A stretch of 64,000 nt of DNA from Avena insularis (taxonomy: Eukaryota > Streptophyta > Magnoliopsida > Poales > Poaceae), in the NCBI GenBank assembly GCA_023614405.1, contig CM042693.1, forward strand, positions 332,675,527 through 332,739,526. The letters run 5' to 3'. The notes under the pieces were generated by a model. That model was not told the DNA's origin and searched no databases. It saw only the letters and a list, made by a program, of their open reading frames with translations. The stretch's first letter is position 1. The number at the start of each line of letters is the position of its first letter. The position numbers were made by a program, and so were the translations under genes. Positions 35,208 through 46,164 of this stretch are shown one piece after another.

Positions 35208-36764
35208 TGATACGTCAGAAACTTATCTATAAATTTTGATGTTCCATGCTTGTTTAGTATCTATTTTGCTTTGCTTTATCTACACTTTGAGGTGTTTTTA
35301 CATGTTTTCTAGAACTAACCTATTAATAAGTTGCCATAGTGCCAGTTGCCTGTTTTCTTCTGTTTTTCGTTCCAGAAAGGCAGAAAATCAATATTCTCTG
35401 AATTGAACTGGACAAAAGCCAAATTCAATATTTTACCGTGGCAAACACGAAGCGAGAATACGAGACGGAGGAGGCTCACCAGGGGGACACACCCCCTGGC
35501 GGCGTGCCCTACGGCTGGCCGCGCCTGCGGGGTGCAGCCGCCCTGGTGGCCTCCATGCCTCGCCTCTTTGCCTATAAAGTCCCCCCCGATGCCAAAACCC
35601 TAAACACCCGATCAATATTCCAGGAAACCGTCTTTAGCCGCCGCCACCATCGTCCCTAGATCGGGGGGATCTAAAGTTCTTCCCGGGACCCTGCCGGAGG
35701 GGAGATCATCCCGGAGGCCTTCTTGTCCGGTATGAAGCGTGAGTAGTTCCATCTTGGACTCGGGGGTCCATGTAGTAGCTAGATGGTTGTATCTCCTCCT
35801 TGTGCTTTCATGTATAGATCTTGTGAGCTCCGTTCATGATCAAGATCTAATCTATTTGTAATCATGCATGTTGTGTTTATGGGGATCCGATGGATATTGA
35901 GATTACTATGTCAGATTGATTAATGGTTTTGTCTATTTGATTCTATAATGTCTGTTTTGTTTGTGATCTTGCATGCTCTCCGTTGTTAGAAGCTATCTTG
36001 GCCAAGTAGTTGCTAGTGACTCCAAGAGGGGGTATTTATGCTCGATAGTGGGTTCATTCCTCTACTTTTCAAGGGAAGTGACATAAATCTCTTCGATGGT
36101 AGATATGTTGTTGCCACTAGGGAGAAAACAACGGTCTCTTCTTCATGGAACAAGTGGATTGTTTACCTTACACACTTTGCTTAAAGCAATTGTCTATTGA
36201 TTGCAACTTAATACTGGAGGGGGTTCGGATGATAACCTAAAGGTGGACTTCTATAGTCATAGATGCAGTTGGATGGCGGTCTATGTATATTGTTGTATTG
36301 CCCAATCGAATCTCATAGGATATTTTTGTCTAGTATTGCATTGTTATGCCTTGCTCAGTTCCTATCTATTGCCCTGATGTAATTTCTTTACCCTTCTTGT
36401 CATGTTGTTTATCTAAGGAGAGAACCTCTAGTGAACTATGGACCTCGGTCCAATATTTACCATTGATAAATCTTCCACAGTTAATGTTTACTTGTTGTAA
36501 ACCATCATCACCTTCCACACCATACAGTTAATCCTTTGTTACAGCAACCAGTGATATTGAAAACCTCACTGTTCTTTGGGGCAAAGTCTTGAGTTTGTGT
36601 TGTGTAGGTTTCCACGTTGCTTGCAACACCTTTGGGACGTTTCCTTCCTCCTACTGGTTCGATAACCTCGGTTTCTTACTGAGAGAAAACTTGTTGTTGT
36701 GCTGCATCATACCTTCCTCTTGGGGTTTCCCGACGAAGCGCTCCGCGTTGACGCAGCGCCATCA
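35208..36764 (+). repeat. 3' LTR of Athila-like element A
   Basis: It runs from tgatacgtcagaaac to ...cagcgccatca, 1557 bp, colinear with the left LTR. Confidence 0.92.
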
Positions 36765-36769
36765 GGAGG

Positions 36770-37205
36770 ACATGTACTCATCTATTATTAGGGCATATCC
36801 TCCAGGCCGACCCATCCGGTCGCCCCAAACGGTCCGTTTCTTTCTGTTTTGGTCGGGCCGCGGTCGATTTGGGGTCATGGTCCGGCCTTTCCGGCGGACC
36901 GCGTCCAGCGGTCCGACCCATCTGTCTGTCTTCCTCCTGCTGTCACCAGTTAACACGCTCGCGATGGGACATTAATGACGACGTGACATTGGCTATCAGC
37001 GCCAGCGGCTTCCCGCGCGGCCGGCCTTTCCCACCATCGTTTCCCGCGCGCGCCTCGCATCCTGCGGCGAGAAAACTTCCCGTGCATCCCAGGACGTTTC
37101 TCGCCTCAGCCACGGTCTATAAAAGACAGCCGCCGGCGCGATGGAGACAACAATCCCCAAAGCAAGAGCAAACAACAGCCGAAAAAGCTCCAGCCACCAG
37201 CAGCC
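36770..37205 (+). promoter_or_regulatory. Promoter-like region of a decayed gene
   Basis: GC-rich sequence with a TATA box tctataaaag at about 37116, 90 bases before an ATG at 37206, and an A-rich leader (caaagcaagagcaaacaac). The left part (36790-36930) has words such as gggcatatcctcc that recall DNA-transposon ends, but no matching inverted end is found. Confidence 0.45.
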
Positions 37206-37960
37206 ATGCCTCGCTGCAAGATCGCCAACTGGAAGAAGATCCGGGAGATGTGCTGCACCCGCTACCCAGACATGCAGGTCGACAAGGTCCACCTCGAGGC
37301 CACATTGCTAGCCCAACGCACGAGCGATGCGCATGTGCTAGCCTTCGAGAAGGAAGGCCATGTCACCGAGTTAGGGCTGTAGCGGATGGTGGAGGCGGCG
37401 GCCACAGTGGCCACCCAATGGGCGGTGAGCGACATACACCATGTCGCAGCCAAGGAGGAGGTGGCCTTGGAGGCTGCATCAGCGGCTCTTCGTGAGATCC
37501 TCCACGAGGTGGCCATGACCACGATGGAGGAGGTGGCCAAGGAGGCTGCCAAGGTCGCCGTCCGTGAGTTTTGCCACGCCGAAGCGTGTAGCGACGCGGA
37601 GGAGGCGCAGCGCAAGCACGTCGCCGACTCGGAGGCTGAGGAGGAGCGCGTGGCTTTGTCCGCTGAGGCATCGGTCACGTGGGGTCTCGTCGACGGCGAC
37701 GAGATGGAGGTGGCAGAGGATGACAAGGAGAAGGGGAGGAGGTGGATCAGCTGGAAGCGGCGATCGTCATCCCCGTGCAGATAGCGCATGTGCTGGGCTT
37801 CGGCCCTAATGGTGCTCCGATTCTGGCTCCGGCTCCGGCTCCTTCTCTGGCGGAGTTGCTCGTGGCTGAGGCGAAGGAGCTCGCCGAGTGGCCGACGGAC
37901 ATGACACCCGCGCTGTCCGCGCGCCTCCGGGCTACACAATCATTTTGTTTTGTTCTATAA
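37206..37960 (+). pseudogene. Broken gene of unknown function, Ala/Glu-rich helical protein
   Basis: From ATG 37206 the frame starts MPRCKIANWKKIREM and runs 58 codons to TAG at 37380-37382. It resumes in the same frame at once (RMVEAAATVA) and continues to about 37740 through a long helical region rich in A, E and V with repeated EVAK/EVAM words. Near 37740 the sense moves to another frame (DQLEAAIVIPVQIAHVLGF), which ends at 37960 with FCFVL. So it has one nonsense codon and one frameshift. A TATA box and leader precede it. I do not recognise the family. The composition suggests a coiled-coil protein, possibly carried by a transposon; GC content is much higher than the flanks. Confidence 0.55.
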
Positions 37961-38327
37961 AGGTATATGGGGTAGGTGAAGACTTGGAGTACAAGAGGTA
38001 GTCTATCATTAGCCTATATATTAGCCTATATATGTATACATATTCTAACAAGATGCAATATGTTTGTTTACTCTGTTAGTTTGCATTATCCATCTAATTG
38101 TTATTTATATGATCATGTTTTATAAATTATTTATTCGGACTAAATCATATAATTTTTTTCTTATATTTTTAGCAGAATCATCATTGTCGAGAATATAGCA
38201 GTCGGGACAAATATTGCAAGGATGATCCTCTTCACGACAACCATGGTAAAAACTCAAAAATCGATCTATGTGGTCGACACCTTGGGAGTACATATTGATG
38301 AAAAAGGGACTCTAAGCGATCATGAAT
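37961..38327. other. Flank left of the CACTA insertion
   Basis: AT-rich with no gene. A short open stretch at 38198-38335 (plus strand) reads like coding sequence (ARMILFTTTMVKTQK) but has no start and I cannot match it. Confidence 0.35.
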
Positions 38328-40313
38328 CACTACAGTAAAGATTTGCTATGCCGATGGCCGGCTGCCGTCGGCACAGGCTGTGCCGACGGTGGCCGTCGGC
38401 GTAGCCCCCTCGGCGTCCGTCCTCGTCGGCACAGCTTCGTGGCCGTCGGCACAGCCCTCCCCCCTCCGCATAGCGTCTTCTAGTGGGCCCGCGTGTCATT
38501 CAACGGCCGTCTTCAATAACAGTCCAGTCTGGAGCTACGTCGACGGCCAGGCCGTCGGCACAGAAATGGAGCTACGCCGACGGCCAGGCCGTCGGCATAG
38601 CCTAAATTTTTTTTAAATCTTTGAATTGTTTGACTCCTTAATCTTCCGCTTTAATCATTTTAACACTATTTATAGTTAATAATTGATTAAATTGAAGTCT
38701 TAGTCAAATTTCCCATTCGGTCACCCATCCTAGCTTAAATCTTTGAATTGTTTGACTCCTTAATCTCCCGCTTTAATCATTTTAACACTATTTATAGTTA
38801 ATAATTGATTAAATTGCAGTCTTAGTCAAATTTCCCATTCGGTCATCCATCCTAGCACTACTCCAACTCTAGCACGCTTAACTTTCTCGTTCCTTCAGAA
38901 TCTCTTCCCGCAAAGCAATTTATTTATTCTTGTCAATACTATGATATCATTCCTATTAACTCTTATATCATCATGTTACATGGTTGTAATTTTTAAAATT
39001 ACAAGAAATTATTTAAGTAAACAACAATGAATAAGTAAAAATATTATTGAATTCAAATAAAAATATAATGATTTTATTTTTTTGTATTTTTTATTTAATA
39101 TGGAATAATTAATATCTTTAAATCTATAAATCGGAATTCGGCAAATAATATGTCTAAATTGATTAAAAAATGAGAGTAATCCAAATATGATATCAATATC
39201 AACTTATCACAAACTATGCTATGATTCTTATCATAATTTCATTTGCCCGTTTAAAACGGAACGCATAAAGATTCTTAGCTCGGGGCTAAGACTGCTAAAC
39301 TTGAACTGGATCTATGATGAAACAATATATTTTGAACCTAAAAATGATTTTTTTTTTAAAAACATGAGCATCCGATCATGTACCTATAGTTCATATCTGA
39401 CCCACTTCCTATCGATTTGGCAGGAATTTGTCTTTTTCACCTGGGATAGACGGAAATGTTTGAGATCTCCATGTTATGAAATTATCAATGTAAAGTGGTC
39501 TAGTATTTTTGAAAAATGTGACGGTAGTATTTTGAATTAGCCATTTGGTGGTTGCTTCACAAAACCGTCCGTTTTTTACACTCGGTAAATGGAAAACGGC
39601 TTTTTGGTGCAACCAAAAGGAAAACTCACTCCTAAAACATTGTTCGCCATCCCATGATGCACACTTATGCACAATATGGACACATTATTATAAACTATGC
39701 CTTCATTCTAGACATAACATTGATCATTTGACCCGAAAGCCAAGAAACCTCGAATGAGATAGGTCATCTTGTGAAGGTTTTTTTGAGACATAATTAATAT
39801 ACCAAGTTTGATATTTTTCTTTCTAACTATGTCACATAATATGACACCACGCGAAGGTTTCACATTGTTTGGGTGGTTTTGGAATTTTTGATGCCCGTGT
39901 TAAACTATATATAATTTTTATGTTTCACTTAATATTTTTTATAAATGTGTAATATTTGAGTGTAGATAGATAGATCTTATTTTTATACAATTTTTTATAT
40001 ATTATTTGTATTTTTCTGAATTAGAAAGATTTAGTTATGATTTTTCAAAAAATAGTGAGATAACAGGAATAAAATCTGGAGGCCTACGCCGACGGCCAGG
40101 CCGTCGGCACAGACCAAACAAAATTTTACAAAGAGCTGTGCCGACGGCCTACGCTGACGGCTACCCTCGGCACCGTCATCTACGCCGACGGCCGTCCCTA
40201 CGCCGACGGCCAAGCCGGTCAGCTGGCCAGGAAGGCAACTACGCCGACATCCCCGACGTTTGGCCGTCGGCGTAGCCGGCCAGCCATCGACGCCTTAGTT
40301 ATTTCTTGTAGTG
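38328..40313. mobile_element. Small non-autonomous CACTA element with palindromic subterminal repeats
   Basis: The left end is CACTACAGTAAAG; the right end is ...tttcttgtagtg, the inverse of CACTACAAGAAA. The 3-bp target duplication AAT (38325-38327 and 40314-40316) is perfect. Both subterminal regions (about 38345-38600 and 40080-40290) are GC-rich and packed with tgccgacgg / ccgtcggca words in both orientations, forming strong hairpins such as gccgacggccaggccgtcgg. The interior is AT-rich with no transposase. Confidence 0.9.
38613..38856. repeat. Direct duplication, two 122-bp copies
   Basis: Two near-identical copies each contain aaatctttgaattgtttgac (38615 and 38737), ataattgattaaattg and cccattcggtca. 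It lies inside the small CACTA element. Confidence 0.9.
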
Positions 40314-40776
40314 AATGAAGACATATCAAAGTGAAAGCCCCAGGGATTATTGAACGACAAATGACTCATCAGGTTCAAACAGATATAGGCCTTACTAAGA
40401 CCTATATTCTTGTATGGAGTCCCAAAACTTCCGTTAAGTTTTTATTTAGATTCCATATATCTCAACAAAGAATGATATAAAAGACAATACCTATAGAATT
40501 TTAATCTTACAACTACACTATTTACATCTGGAAGGAGATCTTGTCGTCGAGAAAGGTGTGAAGATCATTTATTGTGGATGATGCCATCTAGATTGATATA
40601 GATGCCAAAAAAAAGATGACTACCCAAACTCTAACATATAGTTTTTAAAAACACTGCTTTTATCACTTTTGCTTTGCTTTTGGTATTAAAACTTCACTCA
40701 TATATCGGTTCCCCATTCCTACCAACTCTGACGAGGCCGGCACGAGGAGGGAAAACTCATCTAGGGGAAGGCGAAG
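40314..40776. other. Sequence between two CACTA elements
   Basis: AT-rich sequence with no convincing open frame, continuous with 37961-38327 once the CACTA at 38328 is removed. Confidence 0.4.
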
Positions 40777-42216
40777 CACTAGTGCACACCCCCCATCTAA
40801 CACCGGTTCGGAGGGTCCTTTAACAGCGGTTGTAGAAGCGTTGTTGAGGGTTCAGTGTTAGAGGGGGCCCCCCTTTAACACCGGTTCTTATACAAAACGG
40901 TGTTAAAGGGTGGCGCACGTGGGGCTGCCGCAGGGCTCAGGCCCCCCCTTTAACACCGGTTCGTAACACGAACCGGTGTTAAAGGTTCTGTGCCGCGGCA
41001 GGAAAAAGAGATAAATCTCTGCCGCGGCAGGAAAACGGCCTAAATCTCTGTCGCGGCAGAGTTCTGCCCCTGCCCCGTTCTGGGCGTATTTCTGCGGCGC
41101 GGCGGGGACGGGGAGGGGGGAGGGGGAATCGATCGGGAGCGGTATACACATACATCATCATCGGTACATACGAGTACATGAATAATTAAGCAACTATTAT
41201 TATACACAACATCGTCATTGTGTGGTATTCTCCGTAAACGTTGAAGCATCAAGTACAAGACAAACACGTTCAAGCATATATACAACGTTCATTTTGGTGG
41301 ATATCTAAAGAGTTCTCCGCCAGGCGTGACGACCTCATCAGCGGACCCATCTGCTGCCTCTTGATCTTCATTATCTACCCCCGTTGCAGTATCATCATAT
41401 TCAGGATCCATATTATGATAGTTGTCATCATCCTCTTCTTCTTCGTTGTCTTCCATCACAACCCCTTTTTCTCCGTGCTTGATCCAACAATTATAGCTGG
41501 GCATGAAACCGGATCGAAGCAGGTGGGCGTGAATGGTTCTGGTATTTGAGTAGTCTTTCTTGTTCTGACAGTGAACACACGGACAGCACATAAAACCATT
41601 ATGACCACGGTTTGCATTAGCCACAACGGTGAAATTTTGGAGGCCCGTAATGTACTTAGAAGTGCGGCGGTCACCGTACATCCATTGCCGGTTCATCTGC
41701 ATTAATATATAGTATATATCAAAAATTAATAAGGAGATGACCATTTATATATATAGTACATCAATGACACATGAAAGGATAGTTGCCGACCTCGACCGAG
41801 AAGGAAAGAGCAACGAAAAAACTTATTTTGAGCTCTCGGGTATTTCACCGAACACCTCTTGTGCATATGAAAAAAAAACACAAACTAGCACTCTTCACAC
41901 CCTCTTGCTAGGCTCCAAAATGAGATAGTGAAAAAATAGAAGAGTGGGGTGTGGGCTGCGGTCTCTTATATAGCCTCCCTTTAACACCGGTTCAAGCCAC
42001 GAACCGATGTTAAAGGGGGGGTGGGGGCTGCGCGGGCCACTGCTGCAGGGTCCTTTAACACTAGTTCGTGCCACGAACCGGTGTTAAAGGGGGGCTCTTT
42101 TTTGCCGCACGGGCCACGCTGGTACGCCCCCCCCCCCCCCTTTAACACCGGTTCGTAGAAGAACCGGTGTGAAAGCCCTTTTCCAGGATCAACAAAAGGC
42201 GTCGTTTTCACTAGTG
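40777..42216. mobile_element. Deleted CACTA element retaining a transposase-associated domain
   Basis: Ends are CACTAGTGCACACC at 40777 and ...gtcgttttcactagtg at 42216, sharing the inverted CACTAGTG. The flanks AAG and AAA give at best an imperfect 3-bp duplication. Subterminal repeats of the tttaacaccggttcgt type occur in both orientations at 40790-40990 and 41970-42170, as expected for CACTA. The only coding part is the short domain at 41289-41696; the DDE transposase is gone. The right end lies about 350 bp upstream of the SMO start codon. Confidence 0.85.
41289..41696 (-). pseudogene. CACTA transposase-associated domain (TAD, PF13963-like) remnant
   Basis: From ATG 41696 (minus strand) it reads MNRQWMYGDRRTSKYI, then GHNGFMCCPCVHCQNKKDY with the domain's four conserved cysteines, HAHLLRSGFMPSYNCW, and an acidic tail (EDNEEEEDDDNY). 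This is the N-terminal domain of En/Spm-type transposase proteins. The frame stops at 41289 after FRYPPK, and the catalytic part is absent. An upstream in-frame ATG at 41744 would add 16 hydrophobic residues and is less likely as start. Confidence 0.85.
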
Positions 42217-42563
42217 AAAGTGGAGGCGGCGGCATGCATGGTATTGGGAGAGAAAAGGAAACGGGATTTCCTTACGACAAGACAATATCGTTGCACGTGA
42301 AAATGTTAACACTATGTGCTGGAACGTGTTCAAACTATGTTTCCTCACATGTATTCAACGGTGATTAGGAATGGTATCCGTACCGCACATTTATTTACTG
42401 GCTTGGCCCACACGAGTCAGAGCGATAAGCATTCACTACAAAATTGATCGAACACTCCGACACGAAGAGCGCAGCCACATATAGACGCAGCCGAAGTGCG
42501 TCGCAGGACGGTACGAAAAAAAAAAGAACCGAACTGAAGCAAAAATTATCGCCGAAGATCGAC
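42217..42563 (+). promoter_or_regulatory. Promoter and leader of the SMO gene
   Basis: About 350 bases lie between the CACTA end and the start codon. A TATA-like acatatagac is at about 42478, 85 bases before the ATG. The A-rich leader (acgaaaaaaaaaagaaccg) is just upstream of ATG 42564. The CACTA boundary means any more distal promoter elements are displaced by 1.44 kb. Confidence 0.45.
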
Positions 42564-44416
42564 ATGCTCCCTTACACGACGGCGGCCGAGGCGGAGGCGG
42601 CGCTGGGTCGCGCCATGACCTATGCCGAGGACGCGTGGTTTCGGTACTCGGCAGCGATGCCCGACTACTACCTCTACTGTCACATCATCCCCATGCTCCT
42701 CCTCGTCTACACGCTGGCGTCGATCCCCCTCGCGCTACTCGAGCTCGGCGCGCCGTCCATCTCATTGCGATACAAGCTACAGCCCCGGGTGCAGCTCTCG
42801 CCGGCCGCCTTTCTCCGCTGCTACATGGACACCATGGCCATCTTACTCGTCACCATTGTCCCGCTCCATCTCGTCTCCTATCCCACCGTTAAGGTGCCCA
42901 TATGAAGACAGACACCCTGAAGAAGCTAACAATTCCATGCTGCTAATGGTACACTGACATTGTTTATTGATCTGTTTGCTGCCTGCTCGATATAAAAGAT
43001 GGCGGGGATCAGGACGGGGCTCCCGTTGCCGTCCATGTGGGAGACGGTGGCGCAGCTGGTAGTGTACTGTCTCGTGGACGACTACCTGGGCTACTGGATC
43101 CACCGTCTGCTGCACACCAAGTGGGGATACGACAACATCCACCATGTCCACCACGAGTACACGGCGCCCATCGCCTTCGCTGCGCCGTACGGGCACTGGT
43201 CCGATGTGATCATCCTTGGCGCACCCTCCTTTGCCGGCCCGGCTATTGTGCCATGCCACATAACAACCTTCTGGCTCTGGTTGGTAATACGCCAGTTGGA
43301 GGCCATCGACGCCCACAGCGGGTAAAGTCATCTATTAATTAAGCTCCAACGTGTTGGAGATTATTGGCTTCGCGCTCACTCGGATCTCGGAACGATGTAG
43401 TAACAGTCTTTGTACATGGAAGCTTGTAGTACAAAGAATCATCTACACAGTCCCCTCGTAAACTTCGCCTAATTGTTTGAACTGCATGCAGGTTTAAGTT
43501 CCCGTTCAACCCGACGAACTTGATCCCGTTTTACGGAGGAGCAGAATACCACGACTACCATCACTACGTCGGAGAGAAGACCCAGAGCAACTTTTCTTCT
43601 CTTTTCACCTTCTGTGATTATTTGCACGGAACTGATAAAGTAAGTGACATAAGTTTTTCATTTAGTACTCCGCCACTTGCTGATATTATAATATTTGTTG
43701 TTTCAGGGCTACAGGTACCAGAAGGCAAGTGTAGCAAAGGTATGTTGATTTCTGGGGTAAATATTATATTTGGCCCAAAATTGAAAAACATAACCCCAGA
43801 AAATATTTGGCCAAATTACCATACCCCCTTATTATTATTCATCCAGAAATACAACCTTGCAATACATATTTTTAATAGAATATGACATATTTCTACAGGA
43901 ATGGATGGTCAAAGTGTATCATCATAATTAACCATGCCCTGTTGAAAACTACATGTACTGGCATGTGTCTAGTACTAGATTTTTCATCAAATGAAAATGT
44001 GTTATTATTCTCATTATTTAGCTCGATCTAGATTACTTTAAAACATGCAAAAAAGGAAAAAAAAGGTACATGAAAATATACTGAAAAAATGTCTGAGTGT
44101 CCAAACATGTAAGTAAAAAAAGGTGTAACAGCAGCAATATTGGATAAGAGAAATTGTTTCCTGGCTAGCTTTATGGCTTCATACCTATTTGATGTTATTC
44201 ACTGCACCCTTTTATTTCAAAATATACGATGCATTGATAGGCTGTTTTTAGCCTACCAAAACGTATTATATTTTGAAACAGTGGTAGTATACATGTTAGC
44301 TACATATAAATCACATTCCTCTTTCTTTTATTTTGGTGGAATAGCTGAAGAAGAAGGCGGGAAAACAATGTGGAGAAAGGACAGAAGTATGGTTTCAAGA
44401 GCGAGAAACATACTAA
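42564..44416 (+). CDS. SMO1: Methylsterol monooxygenase (sterol C4-methyl oxidase, SMO1 type)
   Basis: Five exons: 42564-42893, 42999-43321, 43492-43639, 43707-43739 and 44345-44416. All introns are GT..AG, phases agree, and the protein is 301 residues, the usual family length. It belongs to the fatty acid hydroxylase superfamily, the ER membrane di-iron enzymes that oxidise the C4 methyl of sterol precursors. The histidine clusters are complete: H145-x3-H149 (HRLLH), H158-x2-HH161-162 (HHVHH) and H238-x2-HH241-242 (HDYHH). Hydrophobic segments lie near residues 33-55 and 90-108. ATG 42564 gives the conserved start MLPYTTAAEAEAALGRA; earlier codons in frame lack an ATG. The last exon (LKKKAGKQCGERTEVW...) is less typical of the family, and a lysine-rich end fits ER retention. 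No disabling change is seen. SMO1 rather than SMO2 is from overall resemblance. Confidence 0.93.
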
Positions 44417-44590
44417 GTAAATAATACTAGCATGCGGTACATAGGTGCATGTCCCACAGTAAATAAAGGCTCTTGCTTACAGTCCATTCTCTGGTTCATC
44501 ATCTTCTCATGATCAGCGGGCCATGGTGCAGCATGAAATCATAATTTAGTCCTGGCGCAGTACTTGTCCTGGCGTAGAAGCTGATTAGTA
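44417..44590 (+). terminator. 3' untranslated region of the SMO gene with AATAAA
   Basis: AATAAA at 44462-44467, 46 bases after the stop codon, is a plausible polyadenylation signal. The sequence then enters a 119-bp direct duplication. Confidence 0.5.
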
Positions 44591-44714
44591 GACTTCTTTA
44601 AGTAAAATGTACAAGACGATCATTGGTGTCCCCTGCCAGACCTAATGAGCCAGTAGTAGCAGGTAATCACTGTATGCCCGGAAAATCATGGAGATTGCTG
44701 TGAGTAGTAGACTT
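44591..44714. repeat. Left copy of a 119-bp tandem duplication
   Basis: Unit 44591-44709 (gacttctttaagtaaaatg ... gtgagtagta) is repeated from 44710, continuing at 58350 after the copia insertion. The right copy (58350 to about 58468) has about 10% differences. Both units begin after agta, so a short microhomology may have mediated the duplication. Confidence 0.88.
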
Positions 44715-44849
44715 TGTTGATATTTCTCGTACAACATGTTAAGTGTTTGAGTCAGTCTGTAATAGGTTAAGTCGGTTTCTGTTAAGCCTATATAATCTTT
44801 TATAACCGACACAATATTGTTATCGATTATTATTCAATATAATTCTATA
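44715..44849 (+). repeat. 5' LTR of the old copia element
   Basis: It runs from TGTTGATATTTC to TTCTATA (mutated from CA), 135 bp, with a TATA-like cctatataat near 44790. Confidence 0.88.
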
Positions 44850-44860
44850 TGGTATCAAAC
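44850..44860 (+). promoter_or_regulatory. Primer-binding site, tRNA-iMet type
   Basis: tggtatcaaac immediately follows the LTR; the canonical site reads TGGTATCAGAG, so it is degenerate. Confidence 0.75.
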
Positions 44861-44875
44861 TTCCGATTTTAGGGT

Positions 44876-46140
44876 ATGGCGTACCCACCAAACCCGCCGC
44901 CGCCCGGCTACATCTAGCGGCACGCTGCCATCATCGCTGCCCAGGTCGCCGCCGTGGACTCCTCTTCTTCTACCTCCACTCTAGCTCTACCTCCACCAAT
45001 ACCTCGCGCAATCTCCTTTATCGACACCATCTCACATATTAGCCCCTATATCCCTATAACCCTAGACCTCGCTGCTCACAATTACTACCATTGACGTCAC
45101 ATCTTCGACGTCCACCTCGAGCGATGCAATCTCCGTTCCCACGTTGCCGACGAATCTTGCCCCCAGCTTCATGATCCTCAGTGGGTCAAGGATGCTATCG
45201 CCATTATTCAATGGATCTACATGCGAGTCTCCACCGGAATCTTCAATCTCGTGCACCGTGATGGTGCTACTGCCGCCGATCTCTGAGTGGCCCTTCATCA
45301 GCTCTTCCAGGACAACGTCGACGCTCGTGCCAACAACCTCCACACTGAGCTTCAGAACACGGTGCAGGGTAATGCACCGATCGGTGTCTACTGTCAACGT
45401 ATCAAGGCGATCGCGGATGAACTCCGCGAACTTGGTGATCCCATCGACGATCGCCAGCTCATCAACATCCTCCTCATCGGACTCAGCGAGTGGTTTGAGA
45501 AGCAGGGTGATGCACCGAGGTTCGCTTTATGCTCCAATGGGCCGATCGTGCCCAAACCAACAAGGAATCTCATTCCCAGGTCTTCACCACCGCTCCTTGG
45601 CCCCCTGTGCCGCCACCTCTCCCTCCACCCACATCACCACGTCAACCATCAGGCTGGCATCCAAGTCCCAATTATCGGGGCAGAAACCCTAGGCCGCCAC
45701 AGTTTCGCACGACGCTCGTTCCTCCTGCTCCAGTCTCGGCCCTGACTCCATCAAGCACTCCACCTCCATCCGGTTGGCGTAGATCGCCCGACCCTTGGAC
45801 CAGGCTTGTCCAGGTGTGGAATATGCCCTGGTATGCCCCTACACCATATGGCGCCTCGCCTACCTACACCGGTGCCTGGCAGCTCTGCGCTCGTCCTCAT
45901 ACTGGTGCTCCCGTCCTCGCACCTCGACAGCCGACGACCGTGTATCACGCTGCTCCTGTCGCTGCGCCATCGATCTACAACGCCACGCCCTATGCATCAT
46001 ATGGCGTTCCATTATCGTCCTACATTCCGAACTACAATGATGGTGGCTCTCACTTCATGCCGATGTCGGCTCTCCTGCCGACGCCACCACAACCGCCAGC
46101 TCTCATGTCTACACCAACCTCTACTTCGACTCCAAGCTAG
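44876..46140 (+). pseudogene. Copia gag, decayed
   Basis: ATG 44876 opens MAYPPNPPPPGYI and is stopped within 14 codons. The gag core is seen as WVKDAIAIIQWIYMRV, then LFQDNVDARANNLHTEL, YCQRIKAIADELRELGDP and RQLINILLIGLSEWFEKQ at 45170-45510. A proline-rich region (about 45560-46130) follows in two alternating frames. Several stops and frameshifts rule out function. Confidence 0.85.
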
Positions 46141-46164
46141 GACCAAGCTGCTTTTCTACAAGCC

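Larger units (their letters stand above)
29091..36764 (+). mobile_element. Athila-like gypsy element A, gag-protease only (7.7 kb)
   Basis: LTRs at 29091-30642 and 35208-36764 are flanked by a perfect duplication GGAGG (29086-29090 and 36765-36769). A tRNA-Asp-type primer site follows the left LTR and a polypurine tract with agcttggggatgc precedes the right LTR. The interior codes only for gag and an aspartic protease, followed by 2.7 kb of noncoding sequence; reverse transcriptase and integrase are absent. This resembles the abundant non-autonomous Athila-type families of Triticeae such as Sabrina; the family name is tentative. Confidence 0.92.

Noticed and set aside
37262..37939. 225-codon minus-strand frame
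   Set aside because: It mirrors the GC-rich plus-strand gene remnant at 37206-37960 and has low-complexity Ser/Ala/Arg composition.
42435..42442. CACTACAA near the SMO leader as another CACTA end
   Set aside because: No matching inverted end or target duplication; the word is short enough to be chance.
42444..42563. Extended N terminus for the SMO protein
   Set aside because: The upstream frame has no ATG, and the family start MLPY matches ATG 42564.
45144..45692. 182-codon plus-strand frame in copia gag
   Set aside because: It is out of frame with the recognisable gag core and has only low-complexity Ser/Pro composition.
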